NCBI GenBank assembly: GCA_021781455.1
Contig: JAJXWV010000047.1
Location: 219,130 to 283,129, forward strand
Length of the DNA stretch: 64,000 nt
DNA from: Acidobacteriota bacterium
GTDB lineage: Bacteria; Acidobacteriota; Thermoanaerobaculia; Gp7-AA8
Direction: 5' to 3'
The position numbers and the translations under genes are program-made. The notes beneath the pieces are model-generated. The model made no database searches. It had not been told where the DNA came from and saw only the letters and a program-made list of their open reading frames with translations. Positions 16,868-30,130 of the stretch are shown piece after piece (position 1 is the first letter of the stretch; each line of letters opens with the position of its first letter).

Positions 16868-17950
16868 ATGAAGAGAATCATGGCAGTCTTGGCCGTAGCG
16901 CTCGCGGCCTGTTCGGGCGCAAAGCAGAAGCCGCCCGAAGAGAAAGTTCCGGTGACCGTGGCGGTGGCGTCGTCGAAGGACGTGCCTGTCCAGATCCACG
17001 CCATCGGTACCGTCCAGCCGATCTCGAACGTGGCTGTACGCGCGCTCGTCGGAGGGGAACTGCAGAAGGTGTGGTTCAAAGAGGGCGATGACGTCCGTCG
17101 CGGCCAGCTGCTCTTCACCATCGACGAGCGGCCGTATCAGGCGGCACTGGCGCAGGCGCAGGCCAACCTGGCCCGCGACGTAGCCAATCAGAAGAATGCC
17201 GAATCGCAGGCGGCGCGCTACGCCGATCTCGTGAAAAAGGACTTCGTCACCCGCGAGGACTACGACAAGTTCACCTCCGCGGCCGAGGCGGCCAAAGCCA
17301 CTGTGGCCGCGGACCGTGCTGCCGTCGACACCGCCCGGCTGGAGCTGTCGTACTGCGAGATCCGCTCCCCTCTCGACGGACGCACGGGCAGCCTCATGGC
17401 TCACGCCGGCAACATCGTCAAGGCCAATGACACCACGCCGATGCTGGTGATCAACCAGATCACGCCGGTCTACGTCCAGTTCTCGGTCCCGGAAGAACAG
17501 CTGGGAGATTTCCGCGGCCGCAGCGGCGAAGCCCCCGTTCCCGTCATCGCCTCACCGCAGGCGGGCGGAACGCCGATCACGAACGGGAAGCTGACGTTCG
17601 TCGACAACGCCGTCGACACGACCACCGGCACAATCATGCTCAAGGCCACGTTCCCGAACGCGAACCGCGCGCTCTGGCCGGGCCAGTTCGTGAATGTGGC
17701 GGTCACGCTCTCGAGCGAGCGCAACGCCACGGTGGTTCCGACGAAGGCGGTGCAGACCGGCCAGAAAGGCCAGTACATTTACGTCGTGAACCAGGGCGAC
17801 CAGGTGGAGATGCGCCCGGTCAAGGTGGCGAGATCCACCGATGAGGAGAGCGTCATCGCCAGCGGCATCAGGCCGGGCGAGACCGTCGTCACCGACGGCC
17901 AGCTCCGGCTCACGCCGAAGAGCAAAGTGGAGATCAAGAACAAGGTTTGA
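16868..17950 (+). CDS. RND efflux periplasmic adaptor (membrane fusion protein)
   Basis: A 360-residue periplasmic adaptor of the AcrA/MdtA type linking the RND pump to the outer-membrane factor. A lipobox puts acylated C15 at the N-terminus (AVLAVALAAC). The lipoyl domain halves are visible (SNVAVRALVGGELQKVWFKE and SPLDGRTGSLMAHAGNIV), separated by an alpha-hairpin rich in Ala/Gln (about 85-150). Beta-barrel and membrane-proximal domains follow, with ALWPGQFVNVAVTL and PGETVVTDGQLRL. It is the third gene of the operon. Confidence 0.94.
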   Translation: MKRIMAVLAVALAACSGAKQKPPEEKVPVTVAVASSKDVPVQIHAIGTVQPISNVAVRALVGGELQKVWFKEGDDVRRGQLLFTIDERPYQAALAQAQANLARDVANQKNAESQAARYADLVKKDFVTREDYDKFTSAAEAAKATVAADRAAVDTARLELSYCEIRSPLDGRTGSLMAHAGNIVKANDTTPMLVINQITPVYVQFSVPEEQLGDFRGRSGEAPVPVIASPQAGGTPITNGKLTFVDNAVDTTTGTIMLKATFPNANRALWPGQFVNVAVTLSSERNATVVPTKAVQTGQKGQYIYVVNQGDQVEMRPVKVARSTDEESVIASGIRPGETVVTDGQLRLTPKSKVEIKNKV

Positions 17951-17967
17951 TGACGTTTTCAACGTCA
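17951..17967 (+). promoter_or_regulatory. Perfect hairpin between adaptor and pump genes
   Basis: TGACGTT and AACGTCA flank a TTC loop: a perfect 7-base stem with a three-base loop, beginning at the base after the adaptor stop codon. There is no U-run, so it is not a standard terminator. It could be an mRNA-processing or stabilising hairpin or a protein-binding site inside the operon. Confidence 0.5.
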
Positions 17968-18000
17968 GATGCCATGCCGCCGTATCCTTAGGAATCATTC

Positions 18001-21000
18001 ATGAACATTGCCGCAATCTTCATCCGCCGTCCGGTCATGACGACGCTGGTCATGCTGGCCATCGTGCTGTTCGGCGTGATGGCCTACCGCCAGCTGCCGG
18101 TCAGCGACCTGCCTAACGTCGACTTCCCGACCATCCAGGTGGGCGCGTCGCTTCCCGGCGCCAGCCCGGACACGATGGCCTCGGCGGTGGCCACTCCGCT
18201 GGAGCGGCAGTTCTCGACCATCGCCGGCATCGATTCGATGTCCTCGGTCAGCTCCCAGGGCTCGACCTCCATCACCATCCAGTTCAACCTCAGCCGCAAC
18301 ATCGACGCGGCCGCCCAGGACGTGCAGTCGGCCATCGCCGCCGCGGCCCGCCAGCTGCCGCCTAACATGCCCGCGCCGCCCTCGTACAGAAAGGTCAATC
18401 CCGCCGACCAGCCCGTGTTCTTTCTGGCGCTGCGCAGCGACACCATGCCGCTGTACCAGCTCGACGAGTACGCCGAAACAACCGTCGCCCAGCGACTGTC
18501 CATGGTCCCGGGCGTCGCCCAGGTCAACGTCTATGGCGGCCAGAAGTACGCCGTCCGCATCCAGGTCGATCCTTCGCAGCTGGCCTCCCGCGGCATCGGC
18601 CTCGATGAGGTGACGACCGCCATCCAGAAGAGCAACGTCAACCTTCCCACCGGCGTGCTGAACGGGCCGAACACCGCCTATACCGTCCAGGCGAACGGAC
18701 AGCTCACCGACGCCGACGCCTATCGCCCGATGACCGTGGCTTTCCGGAACGGTTCTCCGGTCCGCCTCGGCGACCTCGGCCATGTCTTCGATTCCGTCGA
18801 GGACAACAAGACCGCGGCCTGGTTCCTCGAGAAGCGCGCCGTCATCCTGGCCGTGCAGAAGCAGCCCGGCATCAATACCGTCCAGGTCGCCGACGCGGTT
18901 CGAAACCTCGTCGACGGATTCCGCAAACAGCTGCCGCCGTCAGTCGAGCTTCTGGTTCACCGCGACCGGTCGGAGACCATCCGCGCCTCGGTCAACGACG
19001 TCAAGTTCACCCTGCTGCTGACGCTCTTCCTGGTCATCATGGTGATCTTCCTCTTCCTGAGGAACGTCTCCGCCACGGTCATTCCCAGCCTGGCGCTGCC
19101 GATGTCGGTCATCGGCACGTTCGCCGTGATGTACACGCTCCATTACTCGCTGGACAACCTCTCGCTGATGGCTCTCACCCTGTCGGTGGGGTTCGTCGTC
19201 GACGACGCCATCGTCATGCTGGAGAACATCGTCCGGCACATGGAGATGGGCGAGCCGCCGATGGAAGCGGCCTTCCGCGGATCGAAAGAGATCGGCTTCA
19301 CGATTCTGTCGATGACCATCTCGCTGACCGCGGTGTTCCTCCCCGTCCTCTTCATGGGCGGCATCCTGGGACGCCTCTTCCACGAATTCGCGGTGACGAT
19401 CGGCGCGGCCATCCTGGTCTCGGGATTCGTCTCGCTGACCCTCACGCCGCTGCTCAGCGCGAAGTTTCTCCGCCCGCACGAGGGCGAGCACCATGGCCGC
19501 CTGTACCAGGCCTTCGAGAACTTCTTCGATGGGCTCCTGAACCTCTACAAGGGCGGTCTGCGCTTCGTCATGCGCCATCGCTTCGCCACGCTGATGGGTT
19601 CGTTCGTCGTGCTCCTGGCTACGCTCTACCTGTTCAAGATCGTGCCGAAAGGCTTCATCCCGAGCGAAGACACGGGCCAGGTCATGATCCAGACCGAGGC
19701 GGCGCAGGGCATCTCCTTCCCGGAGATGATGAAGCACCAGCAGGCTGCAGCGAACATCGTGCAGGCCGACCCAAACGTGGCGGGGTTCTTCTCCAGTTGC
19801 GGTGGATTCCGCAATTCGAACGCGGGCATCATCTCCATCCGCCTGAAGCCGCGTGAGGAGCGCGATCTCTCGGCCGACGAGGTGATCGCGGAGCTGCGGC
19901 CGAAGCTCGCCCAGATTCCGGGGTTGCGCTCGTACCTGCAGAACCCGCCGTCGATCTCCCTCGGCGGTCGCGCTTCCCGGGCGCTCTACCAGTACACGCT
20001 GCAGTCGCCGGACACGAACGAGCTCTACACCTCCGCGCAGACGCTGCTCGACAAGGTGAAAAAGCTGCCGGGATTCGTCGATGTGTCGACCGACCTGCAG
20101 ATCACCAACCCGCAGATCGCCGTCGACATCAACCGCGATCGCGCGGCCTCGTACGGTTTGACGGCAAGCCAGATCGAGGATGCGCTCTACACCGCGTACG
20201 GCTCCCGCCAGGTCTCGCAGATCTACGCACCGAACAACGAGTACCAGGTCATCCTGGAAGTCGACCCGAAGTACCAGCACGATCCTTCGGCGCTGTCGCT
20301 GTTGTATGTCCGGGCGGCCTCCGGCGAGCTCGTTCCCATCAGCGCCTTCGCCAAGCTCACGCAGAACGTCGGTCCGCTGACCGTCAACCACACCGGACAG
20401 ATGCCGTCGGTGACGATCTCGTTCAACCTCAGGCCCGGCTACTCGCTCGGCGAAGCGGTGGCGGCGATCGACAACGTGAGCAAGCGCACCCTGCCGCCCA
20501 CCGTCGTCACCAGCTTCCAGGGACAGGCCCAGGCCTTCCAGTCTTCGATGAAGGGCCTGGGGCTCCTGCTGATCATGGCCATTGCCGTGATCTACATGGT
20601 GCTGGGCATCCTCTACGAGAGCTTCATCCACCCGATCACGATTCTGTCGGCACTCCCGTTCGCGGGCTTCGGCGCGCTGCTGACGCTGCTGATCTTCAGG
20701 GTCGACCTCTCGATCTACGCCTTCGTGGGCGTGATCATGCTGGTCGGCCTGGTCAAGAAGAACGGCATCATGATGGTCGACTTCGCGGTCGAGGCCGAGA
20801 AGGCCGGATTGAGCGCGGAGCAGGCCATCTACGACGCCTGCGTGGTCCGCTTCCGGCCGATCATGATGACCACCATGGCCGCGCTGATGGGCACTCTGCC
20901 GATTGCGCTGGGCTTCGGAGCCGGCGCCGAGTCGCGCCGTCCGTTAGGCCTGGCGGTCGTGGGCGGCCTGCTCTTCTCGCAGACCCTGACCCTCTTCGTG

Positions 21001-21117
21001 ACGCCGGTGTTCTACCTCTACATGGACCGCCTGCGAAGCAAGCCTGCGGCCGCGGAGGCGGAGAACGAGCTGCACGAGATGGATCTCGAGCCGCAGGAAG
21101 CCGCCGCAGGGATGTAG
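18001..21117 (+). CDS. RND-family multidrug efflux permease (HAE1 type)
   Basis: A 1038-residue inner-membrane proton-driven pump of the AcrB/MdtB/MdtC class. The twelve-helix plan with two large periplasmic loops is clear: the first helix at residues about 11-30, and the proton-relay pair DD in helix 4 (SVGFVVDDAIVMLENIV). The second half has the repeat equivalent VGVIMLVGLVKKNGIMMVDF. Porter-domain signatures are present (RNIDAAAQDVQSAIAAA). An AGGA ribosome site lies about seven bases before the ATG. With the preceding genes it forms a complete tripartite system. Substrates cannot be predicted. The C-terminus is acidic (AEAENELHEMDLEPQE). Confidence 0.96.
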   Translation: MNIAAIFIRRPVMTTLVMLAIVLFGVMAYRQLPVSDLPNVDFPTIQVGASLPGASPDTMASAVATPLERQFSTIAGIDSMSSVSSQGSTSITIQFNLSRNIDAAAQDVQSAIAAAARQLPPNMPAPPSYRKVNPADQPVFFLALRSDTMPLYQLDEYAETTVAQRLSMVPGVAQVNVYGGQKYAVRIQVDPSQLASRGIGLDEVTTAIQKSNVNLPTGVLNGPNTAYTVQANGQLTDADAYRPMTVAFRNGSPVRLGDLGHVFDSVEDNKTAAWFLEKRAVILAVQKQPGINTVQVADAVRNLVDGFRKQLPPSVELLVHRDRSETIRASVNDVKFTLLLTLFLVIMVIFLFLRNVSATVIPSLALPMSVIGTFAVMYTLHYSLDNLSLMALTLSVGFVVDDAIVMLENIVRHMEMGEPPMEAAFRGSKEIGFTILSMTISLTAVFLPVLFMGGILGRLFHEFAVTIGAAILVSGFVSLTLTPLLSAKFLRPHEGEHHGRLYQAFENFFDGLLNLYKGGLRFVMRHRFATLMGSFVVLLATLYLFKIVPKGFIPSEDTGQVMIQTEAAQGISFPEMMKHQQAAANIVQADPNVAGFFSSCGGFRNSNAGIISIRLKPREERDLSADEVIAELRPKLAQIPGLRSYLQNPPSISLGGRASRALYQYTLQSPDTNELYTSAQTLLDKVKKLPGFVDVSTDLQITNPQIAVDINRDRAASYGLTASQIEDALYTAYGSRQVSQIYAPNNEYQVILEVDPKYQHDPSALSLLYVRAASGELVPISAFAKLTQNVGPLTVNHTGQMPSVTISFNLRPGYSLGEAVAAIDNVSKRTLPPTVVTSFQGQAQAFQSSMKGLGLLLIMAIAVIYMVLGILYESFIHPITILSALPFAGFGALLTLLIFRVDLSIYAFVGVIMLVGLVKKNGIMMVDFAVEAEKAGLSAEQAIYDACVVRFRPIMMTTMAALMGTLPIALGFGAGAESRRPLGLAVVGGLLFSQTLTLFVTPVFYLYMDRLRSKPAAAEAENELHEMDLEPQEAAAGM

Positions 21118-21323
21118 GCCGAGCCGCCGCAGCGGAGAGCGGGTCTCCAGACCCGCAGTCGGCTGCGGTCCCCGCGGCCGACCTCAGTGAGCGCGGCGGT
21201 CGCCGGACCAGACCACCCGGCCGGCCAGAATCGTCTCCCCACAGGCTCACGTCGCCAAACGGTGAGCCGCCACTGGTAGAATGGCTGCCCTCCAGTCATC
21301 CAGATCAGAAGAAGAATCACGCC

Positions 21324-21776
21324 ATGCGAATCCGTTCGGCGGTAATCACTGCTTTGCTGTTGCTCGCGGGGGCACTCCACGCTGCAGAGACGAAGGAACC
21401 GATCCGCGGCCTGGTGTCGATGGGCGCGTACAAATTCGTGGTGGCGGGGACGGATCCCGTCAACACGCTGGAGCCGCTGAATGCGAAGCCGGGCATCTTC
21501 GGTGGCATCGTGTGCATCTTCGACAATCACGATCTCGACACCAAGCCTCCGAAATCCATCCTTCCGATCTACGCCTCCATGAAGAGACTCGGCACGCCGA
21601 CCGAGTTTCAGACGTTCCACGAGACGCCCTCCGATTTCGAGGGCACGATCCAGAAGGCCGTCTCGCTCGGAGCCGGATCCATCGAACTCTGGCAGGACTA
21701 CCAGGGCTTTCGGCTCCAGCCCGATGCCAAGTTGAAGAAATGGGCGGCGATGATCGAACGGGATACGAAGGAGTGA
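21324..21776 (+). CDS. Secreted hypothetical protein, 150 residues
   Basis: I do not recognise the family. Residues 1-20 form a signal peptide (ITALLLLAGALHAAE, probable cleavage after LHA). The mature part alternates strands and helices (GIFGGIVCIFDNHDLD, TEFQTFHETPSDFEGTIQKA, GAGSIELWQDYQGF), reminiscent of the last turns of a TIM-barrel glycosidase-like domain. It could therefore be a domain fragment, but start, signal and stop are intact. A TAGAAT box (21277-21282) lies upstream. The flanks (21118-21323 and 21777-21983) contain no other gene that I can see. Confidence 0.6.
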   Translation: MRIRSAVITALLLLAGALHAAETKEPIRGLVSMGAYKFVVAGTDPVNTLEPLNAKPGIFGGIVCIFDNHDLDTKPPKSILPIYASMKRLGTPTEFQTFHETPSDFEGTIQKAVSLGAGSIELWQDYQGFRLQPDAKLKKWAAMIERDTKE

Positions 21777-21983
21777 CGGGGTTAGGCGGCGCGGACCCGC
21801 GCTGGCCAGTGAAATACGACGCGAACATGCAGCAGGCGTCCTGACTCCATCGGCTCGCTGCCCGGCATAGCTTCCGCTCACTCAAGCGGTTGATCGGCCG
21901 GCAACACCCGAGAACGAACTTCGAGGACCTTCTCCCCCGATCACGCGCCGCGATCGTCGAGTCGCGGGCGCCGCCCTCGACGA

Positions 21984-26003
<4,020 letters not shown>

Positions 26004-26098
26004 GAAATCGAGCCTTCAGTTTAGCGGCTCGGGCCGTGGATTTGGCACATGGGCTTGTGCAGCCCCCGACGCTCTGATGAGCCGGCGGAGCCGCGCCT

Positions 26099-26271
26099 CC
26101 CGTCACTCTGACTCTGAGCCGGCGGAGCCGCGGGGAAGGTGGTTGGGTGGAGCGGCGAAGCGCGGCGAAGAGTCTCAAAATGCGCGCATGTCGGAGTCTT
26201 GTCCTTGATGACCGCCGGCTCAGATTGACGGGTACCCTGCGGCTCCGCCGGCTCAGAGTCAGAGTGACGGG
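26099..26271. repeat. Dispersed about 170-bp palindromic element, copy 1
   Basis: Ends CCCGTCACTCTG..CTGAGCCGGCGG (26099) and GGCTCAGAGTCAGAGTGACGGG (ending 26271) are inverted. The interior has the shared word GAGCGGCGAAGCGCGGCGAA. The same element recurs at 36584-36751 and as partial copies at 31945 and 48305. The 328-base gap 26004-26331 holds only this element and its flanks, and no gene. Confidence 0.85.
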
Positions 26272-26331
26272 AATCGTAGACTCGGCCCAGACGGGACTCT
26301 ACAGATCGTAGACTCGCCCCAATCGCAGCCC

Positions 26332-27150
26332 TCACTGCGTGATTTCCGGGCGTTCGCCGGCCGCCGCCCGGAGGTCGATCAAGTCGAGCTGCACGGCGCC
26401 TTCGTGCGACTTGAGCGTGAAGATGCGCCGCGGCACTTCCCCACCGCCGAGGGCCACCTCGCCGATCGGCTCGAACGCGCTGCGCTCGTCCTCGGCACGA
26501 TCCAGCACGTCCTCGGTCACGATGACCGCGACCTTCGCTTCACTGGCCAGCGCCTCGAGCCGCGAAGCGATATCGATGACGTCGCCGATCGCGGTCTGAT
26601 CGACGTGACCGTCGACGTCGATCGGCAACGAGCCGCTGTGCACGCCGATGCCGATCCGCAGGTCGTACGCCAACCGCTGCGACACCGCATGGACGTTGTT
26701 GGCGATCCGGTGCGCCGCCTCGAGCGCGTGGCCGGCATGGTCGGTGCGCCGTCCCCTGGCACTGAAGACGGCGATGACGCGATCGCCTGCGAAACGGTCG
26801 ATCGCGCCTCCCTCGTCGCCGATGATGCCGGCCAGGATGCGCTGCAGATCGCTGAGACAACGCAGGACGTTTGCCGGCACATCGCCTTCAGGCGAGCCGC
26901 TCCCGACATCGCAGACGAGCACCGTCGTCTCGCGCGGTTTGCGCTTTGACGGCAGAACAGGCTCGACCGCCGCCTCGGCGACCGGCGCTGCGGCGAGCTG
27001 CGGCACGGCGACCGCGACTGCAGGCACGGCCGGCTCGGGCATCGGCCTCGTCGATTCGACCTCGGGCTGGACGGCTCGCGAGCCGCCGATGAATCGCCCG
27101 GCCACGACTCCGACCGCGAATGCGATCACCGCAATGAGAACAGTTGCCAC
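26332..27150 (-). CDS. Class III nucleotidyl cyclase-like protein, altered active site
   Basis: A 272-residue protein with an N-terminal membrane anchor (VLIAVIAFAVGVVAGRFIGG), an Ala/Pro-rich linker (about 30-68) and a class III adenylate/guanylate cyclase homology domain (about 72-250). Metal aspartates appear to be present: D in VLVCDVGSG and D in RFAGDRVIAVF. The base-recognition lysine normally found before GD is not there (DRFAGD), and the transition-state Asn of the usual VNxAxR motif is Asp (IGDVIDIASRLE), although the Arg remains. It may have low or no activity, or act as a regulatory partner. The start is GTG 27150, six bases after a TAGTGT -10 box. Confidence 0.82.
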   Translation of the reverse strand: MATVLIAVIAFAVGVVAGRFIGGSRAVQPEVESTRPMPEPAVPAVAVAVPQLAAAPVAEAAVEPVLPSKRKPRETTVLVCDVGSGSPEGDVPANVLRCLSDLQRILAGIIGDEGGAIDRFAGDRVIAVFSARGRRTDHAGHALEAAHRIANNVHAVSQRLAYDLRIGIGVHSGSLPIDVDGHVDQTAIGDVIDIASRLEALASEAKVAVIVTEDVLDRAEDERSAFEPIGEVALGGGEVPRRIFTLKSHEGAVQLDLIDLRAAAGERPEITQ

Positions 27151-27172
27151 CGCGCAACACTACCAGAGGTCT

Positions 27173-27229
27173 GGGAATTGAGAATTGAGAAACGGGCGGC
27201 CGTCTCTCAATTCTCAATTCTCAATTCCC
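27173..27229. repeat. AATTGAG heptad inverted repeat
   Basis: Left arm GGGAATTGAGAATTGAGA (27173-27190) and right arm TCTCAATTCTCAATTC..CCC (ending 27229) are inverted around a GC loop. The stop codon of the PilZ-GAF-SpoIIE gene (27221-27223) lies inside the right arm: the TGA is part of the AATTGAG word. Confidence 0.92.
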
Positions 27230-28792
27230 ACCCCGCCGCACCGCCACCATGGTTTTGTCGTCCGTGGCGTGGGCGCCGTTCTCGAAGGCGGTGATGGTGT
27301 CGAGGATGCGTGAGGGGACGTCTGCCAGCGCATAGCCACAGCTCTCGCGGACGAGCGCCTCGAGCCGTTCGTTCCCGAACTCTTCCTCCTCCGGATTTCC
27401 CGCCTCGTTCAAGCCGTCGGTGTAGAGAAACAGCGTCGACTCCGGCTCGATGACCGTGGTGGCCTCCTCGAACGAGCTGTCCGGAAGGATCCCGATCGGA
27501 CGCCCGGTGGAATCGAGCTGCCGCACGCCGCCAGGCGAACAGAGGAACGGCGGGTTGTGTCCTGCATTCACGTACCGAAGCGTCCCGGTGGCCGGCGTGT
27601 AGACGCCGAAGAAGAACGTCGCGTACTTGCGGCCGCGGGCCATGCGGAACAGAAGCGCGTTGAGCCTGGCCACGAGCCGGGTGAGGTCGTTCTCGATCGG
27701 AGCGGCGACGCGCAGTGCGGCCTGAACGCTGGACATGATCAGCGCCGCGGCCACGCCTTTCCCGGAGACATCTCCGATGGCCAGTCCCAGGTCGCCGTTG
27801 GGAAGCTCGATGAAGTCGTAGTAGTCGCCGCCGACCTCGTAGCAGGGCTGGCACATGGCCACGATCTCGGTATCGCGCACGTCGACGGGAGGCGACGGAA
27901 AGAGCCGGCTCTGGATCTCGCGGCCGAGCTGGAGCTCGCGCTCCATGCGGTTCTTCTCGATCAGTTCGATGTGGAGCTTGGCGTTCTCCATGGCGATGGC
28001 CATGTGGTCGGAAATGGCGTCGAGAAAGCGGAGGTCCTTCTCGCCGAACGAGCCCTGCTTCTTGTTGAGCAGCTGCAGGACGCCGACGGTCTTGCCGTTG
28101 CGGTTGCGGATCGGGACGCAGAGCATCGATCGCGTGCGAAACCCGGAGCGCTGGTCCTGGGAACGGTCGAAGCGCGGGTCGGCGTAGGCGTCGTGAAGGA
28201 TGATCGGCTCGGCGGTGGCGGCCACAGTTCCGGCCAGGCCGTGGCCGATGGGCAGCCGGATCTCGCCGGCGTGCTCGGCCACCTTCGACCAGATCTCCTT
28301 GCGGACGTCGTCGACGAAGTACAGCGTTCCCCGTTCGACGCCGAGCTCGGCGCGGGCCACGGTGAGGATCGAGGCGAAGAGCGCGTCCGCTTCGATCGAG
28401 GAGTTGATCAGCTTGGAGGCCTCGACGAGCGTCGTGAGATGCTCGATTTCCTCGCGCTCGGCCAGAGCGACCAGCATCCTCCTGAATCGCGCGTTCGCCT
28501 GCTCCGGATGGATGAACTGCACGCCCGTCTCGAAGATGTTCTGCGGCGCCGGCTCGAGTGCCGGCTGCAGATCGGAGCGGACCACGTTGCAGTCGAGGGC
28601 GATCTCCTCGCCATCCCACTGGAAGGTCAGCCTGGCCGGCCCCTGTACGCGGAGCGGCTGATCGTGCCGGACGCGAGCGCCGAGCATCCCTAGATCCACG
28701 ATCGCGACCTCGCAATCCTGGATACGGCATTGAATCGGAGGGGAAAGGACGACGCGCTCGCCGTGACGGCGTTCCTGAATCAACTCGGCCAT
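27221..28792 (-). CDS. PilZ-GAF-SpoIIE (PP2C) signalling phosphatase
   Basis: A 523-residue cytoplasmic protein with three domains. Residues 1-105 form a PilZ-like domain (RRHGERVVLSPPIQCRI, then VDLGMLGARV), the class that binds c-di-GMP. Residues about 115-270 form a GAF domain (SILTVARAELGVERGTLYFV, SMLCVPIRNRNGKTVGVLQL). Residues about 290-520 form a SpoIIE/RsbU-type PP2C Ser/Thr phosphatase (EVGGDYYDFIELPNGDLGLA, IGDVSGKGVAAAL, NAGHNPPFL, LYTDGLNEA, DDKTMVAVRR). Metal-binding aspartates of the phosphatase are intact. Such enzymes dephosphorylate anti-anti-sigma factors. Here the output would be gated by c-di-GMP and a GAF ligand. Its last codon and stop are within the AATTGAG repeat. Confidence 0.92.
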   Translation of the reverse strand: MAELIQERRHGERVVLSPPIQCRIQDCEVAIVDLGMLGARVRHDQPLRVQGPARLTFQWDGEEIALDCNVVRSDLQPALEPAPQNIFETGVQFIHPEQANARFRRMLVALAEREEIEHLTTLVEASKLINSSIEADALFASILTVARAELGVERGTLYFVDDVRKEIWSKVAEHAGEIRLPIGHGLAGTVAATAEPIILHDAYADPRFDRSQDQRSGFRTRSMLCVPIRNRNGKTVGVLQLLNKKQGSFGEKDLRFLDAISDHMAIAMENAKLHIELIEKNRMERELQLGREIQSRLFPSPPVDVRDTEIVAMCQPCYEVGGDYYDFIELPNGDLGLAIGDVSGKGVAAALIMSSVQAALRVAAPIENDLTRLVARLNALLFRMARGRKYATFFFGVYTPATGTLRYVNAGHNPPFLCSPGGVRQLDSTGRPIGILPDSSFEEATTVIEPESTLFLYTDGLNEAGNPEEEEFGNERLEALVRESCGYALADVPSRILDTITAFENGAHATDDKTMVAVRRGGN

Positions 28793-28828
28793 GTGAGTGG
28801 GTTCCCGGCGCGTAGTTTACCGGAACGA

Positions 28829-28908
28829 AGTGCTGAGTACTGAGTGCTGAGTACTGAGTAAAAGCCGCGCAACGCGCACTCAGTACTCAGTACTCAGCAC
28901 TCAGTACT
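28829..28908. repeat. CTGAGTA/CTGAGTG heptad inverted repeat
   Basis: Left arm AGTGCTGAGTACTGAGTGCT.. (28829-28860) and right arm of ACTCAGTACTCAGC words (28878-28908), loop about 17 bases. It lies between the start of the SpoIIE-type gene and the stop of the upstream membrane-protein gene. Confidence 0.93.
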
Positions 28909-28937
28909 GGTCCGAACCATCCTGCAACTCACGAAAG

Positions 28938-29678
28938 TTACGAGTCGAAGGCCACGCCGCCGATGGGCTGCGAAGGACGGGAGGGATCGATCCGGATGTC
29001 GAGCAGCTCGCGAAGGTTCGTCATCTCCAGGAAGAGGTAGCGATGACGAACGCTGTGCATGGCGATGCCGAAGAAGAGAATGGCCATGACCGCGAAAAAG
29101 ACGACCAGGGCGGGGCTGCTGGCAGGGAACGGTGCGGGCGATGCGCTGACGAACAGCTCCTGCGCCAGGATGAGCAGCATCAGCGGCAGGGGGAGGAAGA
29201 CGAGAAGCGCCAGGATGCGGCTGGCCTGAATGCGGAAGTATGGGCGCAGGGCCAGGAGCATCAGCGAAACGAAGTAGCCGAGCATCATCGCCGAGGCGAG
29301 ATGCATCTCACCGAGCGACCGCAGCGATGCGTCTCGCACACCGGCCCGCATCAGCACGATCATCCGCGTCTGCAGCATCAGGATCCACACCACCGAGGTC
29401 ACGGAGGCCACCACGGAAAAAACCGCCACGAATGCGGCGAACAGGTTCCGGGCAGCCACGAGCGCGGCCATGCGGATGAAGATGGCCGCGGCCGCCATCG
29501 ACGCCAGGAGCGACACGAAGATCGCCCACGCCGCCCGCGTCGATACCGGTGCGGCCAGCGCGCCGATGGCGATGAACACGGCCTGCCCGCTCTGCACCCG
29601 GTGCAGCGCCGCCGCGGCGCTGGTCAGTGCCAGGAAAAGGCAGAATGCCGTTCCGCTGTAGAAGAGAAACTTCGGCAT
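28938..29678 (-). CDS. Seven-helix hypothetical membrane protein
   Basis: A 246-residue integral membrane protein with about seven hydrophobic segments (for example FYSGTAFCLFLALTSAAAAL, FVSLLASMAAAAIFIRMAAL, FAAFVAVFSVVASVTSVVWI, ILALLVFLPLPLMLLILAQ, LVVFFAVMAILFFGIAMHSV). It ends in a soluble tail of about 35 residues (LLDIRIDPSRPSQPIGG). There are no recognised catalytic motifs. The helix count resembles 7TM sensory modules (7TMR-DISM/MASE type), but no output domain is attached. It lies just upstream of the PilZ-GAF-SpoIIE phosphatase on the same strand, so it may belong to that pathway. Confidence 0.72.
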   Translation of the reverse strand: MPKFLFYSGTAFCLFLALTSAAAALHRVQSGQAVFIAIGALAAPVSTRAAWAIFVSLLASMAAAAIFIRMAALVAARNLFAAFVAVFSVVASVTSVVWILMLQTRMIVLMRAGVRDASLRSLGEMHLASAMMLGYFVSLMLLALRPYFRIQASRILALLVFLPLPLMLLILAQELFVSASPAPFPASSPALVVFFAVMAILFFGIAMHSVRHRYLFLEMTNLRELLDIRIDPSRPSQPIGGVAFDS

Positions 29679-29759
29679 CGCTCGGGTGAATCATCCGCGG
29701 GACGCGGGCCTGTCGCTCGTCCCCGCTGGCAAAAGTGTACACGGTTGCGGGGGGGCCGT

Positions 29760-29996
29760 TCATTCCTCGCGCATCGAGATGATCCGATCGAGCCGGATTT
29801 CCAGCGGGCCCTGCCGGCCGCGGAACCGCACGTACTCCGCGCCGTCGGAGGTGAACACGTCCTCAATACGGCCGCGGTCACGCTGGGCCACGCCCTCCAG
29901 ATCGAACTCCAGATCCACGTCCCGCTTGTGCATTGCCGCCTCTTCGAGCTGATCGTGGTAATCGCATGAGACCGGCTCGTAACCATCGTCCGTCAT
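29760..29996 (-). CDS. rof: Rof-like Rho-binding antiterminator
   Basis: A 78-residue protein matching the Rof/YaeO family, which binds Rho and blocks Rho-dependent termination. The family pattern is visible: YEPVSCDYHDQLEEAAMHKR at the N-terminus, an Sm-like strand region (VDLEFDLEG, GRIEDVFTSDGAEYVRF) and the C-terminal LEIRLDRIIS. The start is ATG 29996, preceded by a strong GGGAGG site seven bases upstream. An upstream in-frame ATG (30110) would add repeat-derived sequence and is rejected. It is alone in its transcription unit. Confidence 0.83.
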   Translation of the reverse strand: MTDDGYEPVSCDYHDQLEEAAMHKRDVDLEFDLEGVAQRDRGRIEDVFTSDGAEYVRFRGRQGPLEIRLDRIISMREE

Positions 29997-30040
29997 GAAC
30001 GCCTCCCGGTCGTTCCGATACATTTTCGGTGCCGACTCGA

Positions 30041-30086
30041 CCGGTTGCGAGGTTACGAGGTTACGAGGTTGCCAGGTTGCCAGGTG
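30041..30086. repeat. GGTTACGA/GGTTGCCA period-8 repeat
   Basis: Tandem octamers in one orientation (GGTTGCGA, GGTTACGA twice, GGTTGCCA twice) fill the divergent gap between the rof-like gene and the next plus-strand gene. A TAACAT word follows near 30105. Confidence 0.75.
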
Positions 30087-30130
30087 TGCGTGCCGCCGCT
30101 CTGCTAACATTCGCGCGTCCGAGGTTTCCC

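Noticed and set aside
15552..16871. A 439-codon frame overlapping the tolC-like gene on the same strand
   Set aside because: It is a +1 shadow rich in Arg and Gly, while the tolC-like frame has a lipobox, both TolC repeats and coupling to tetR.
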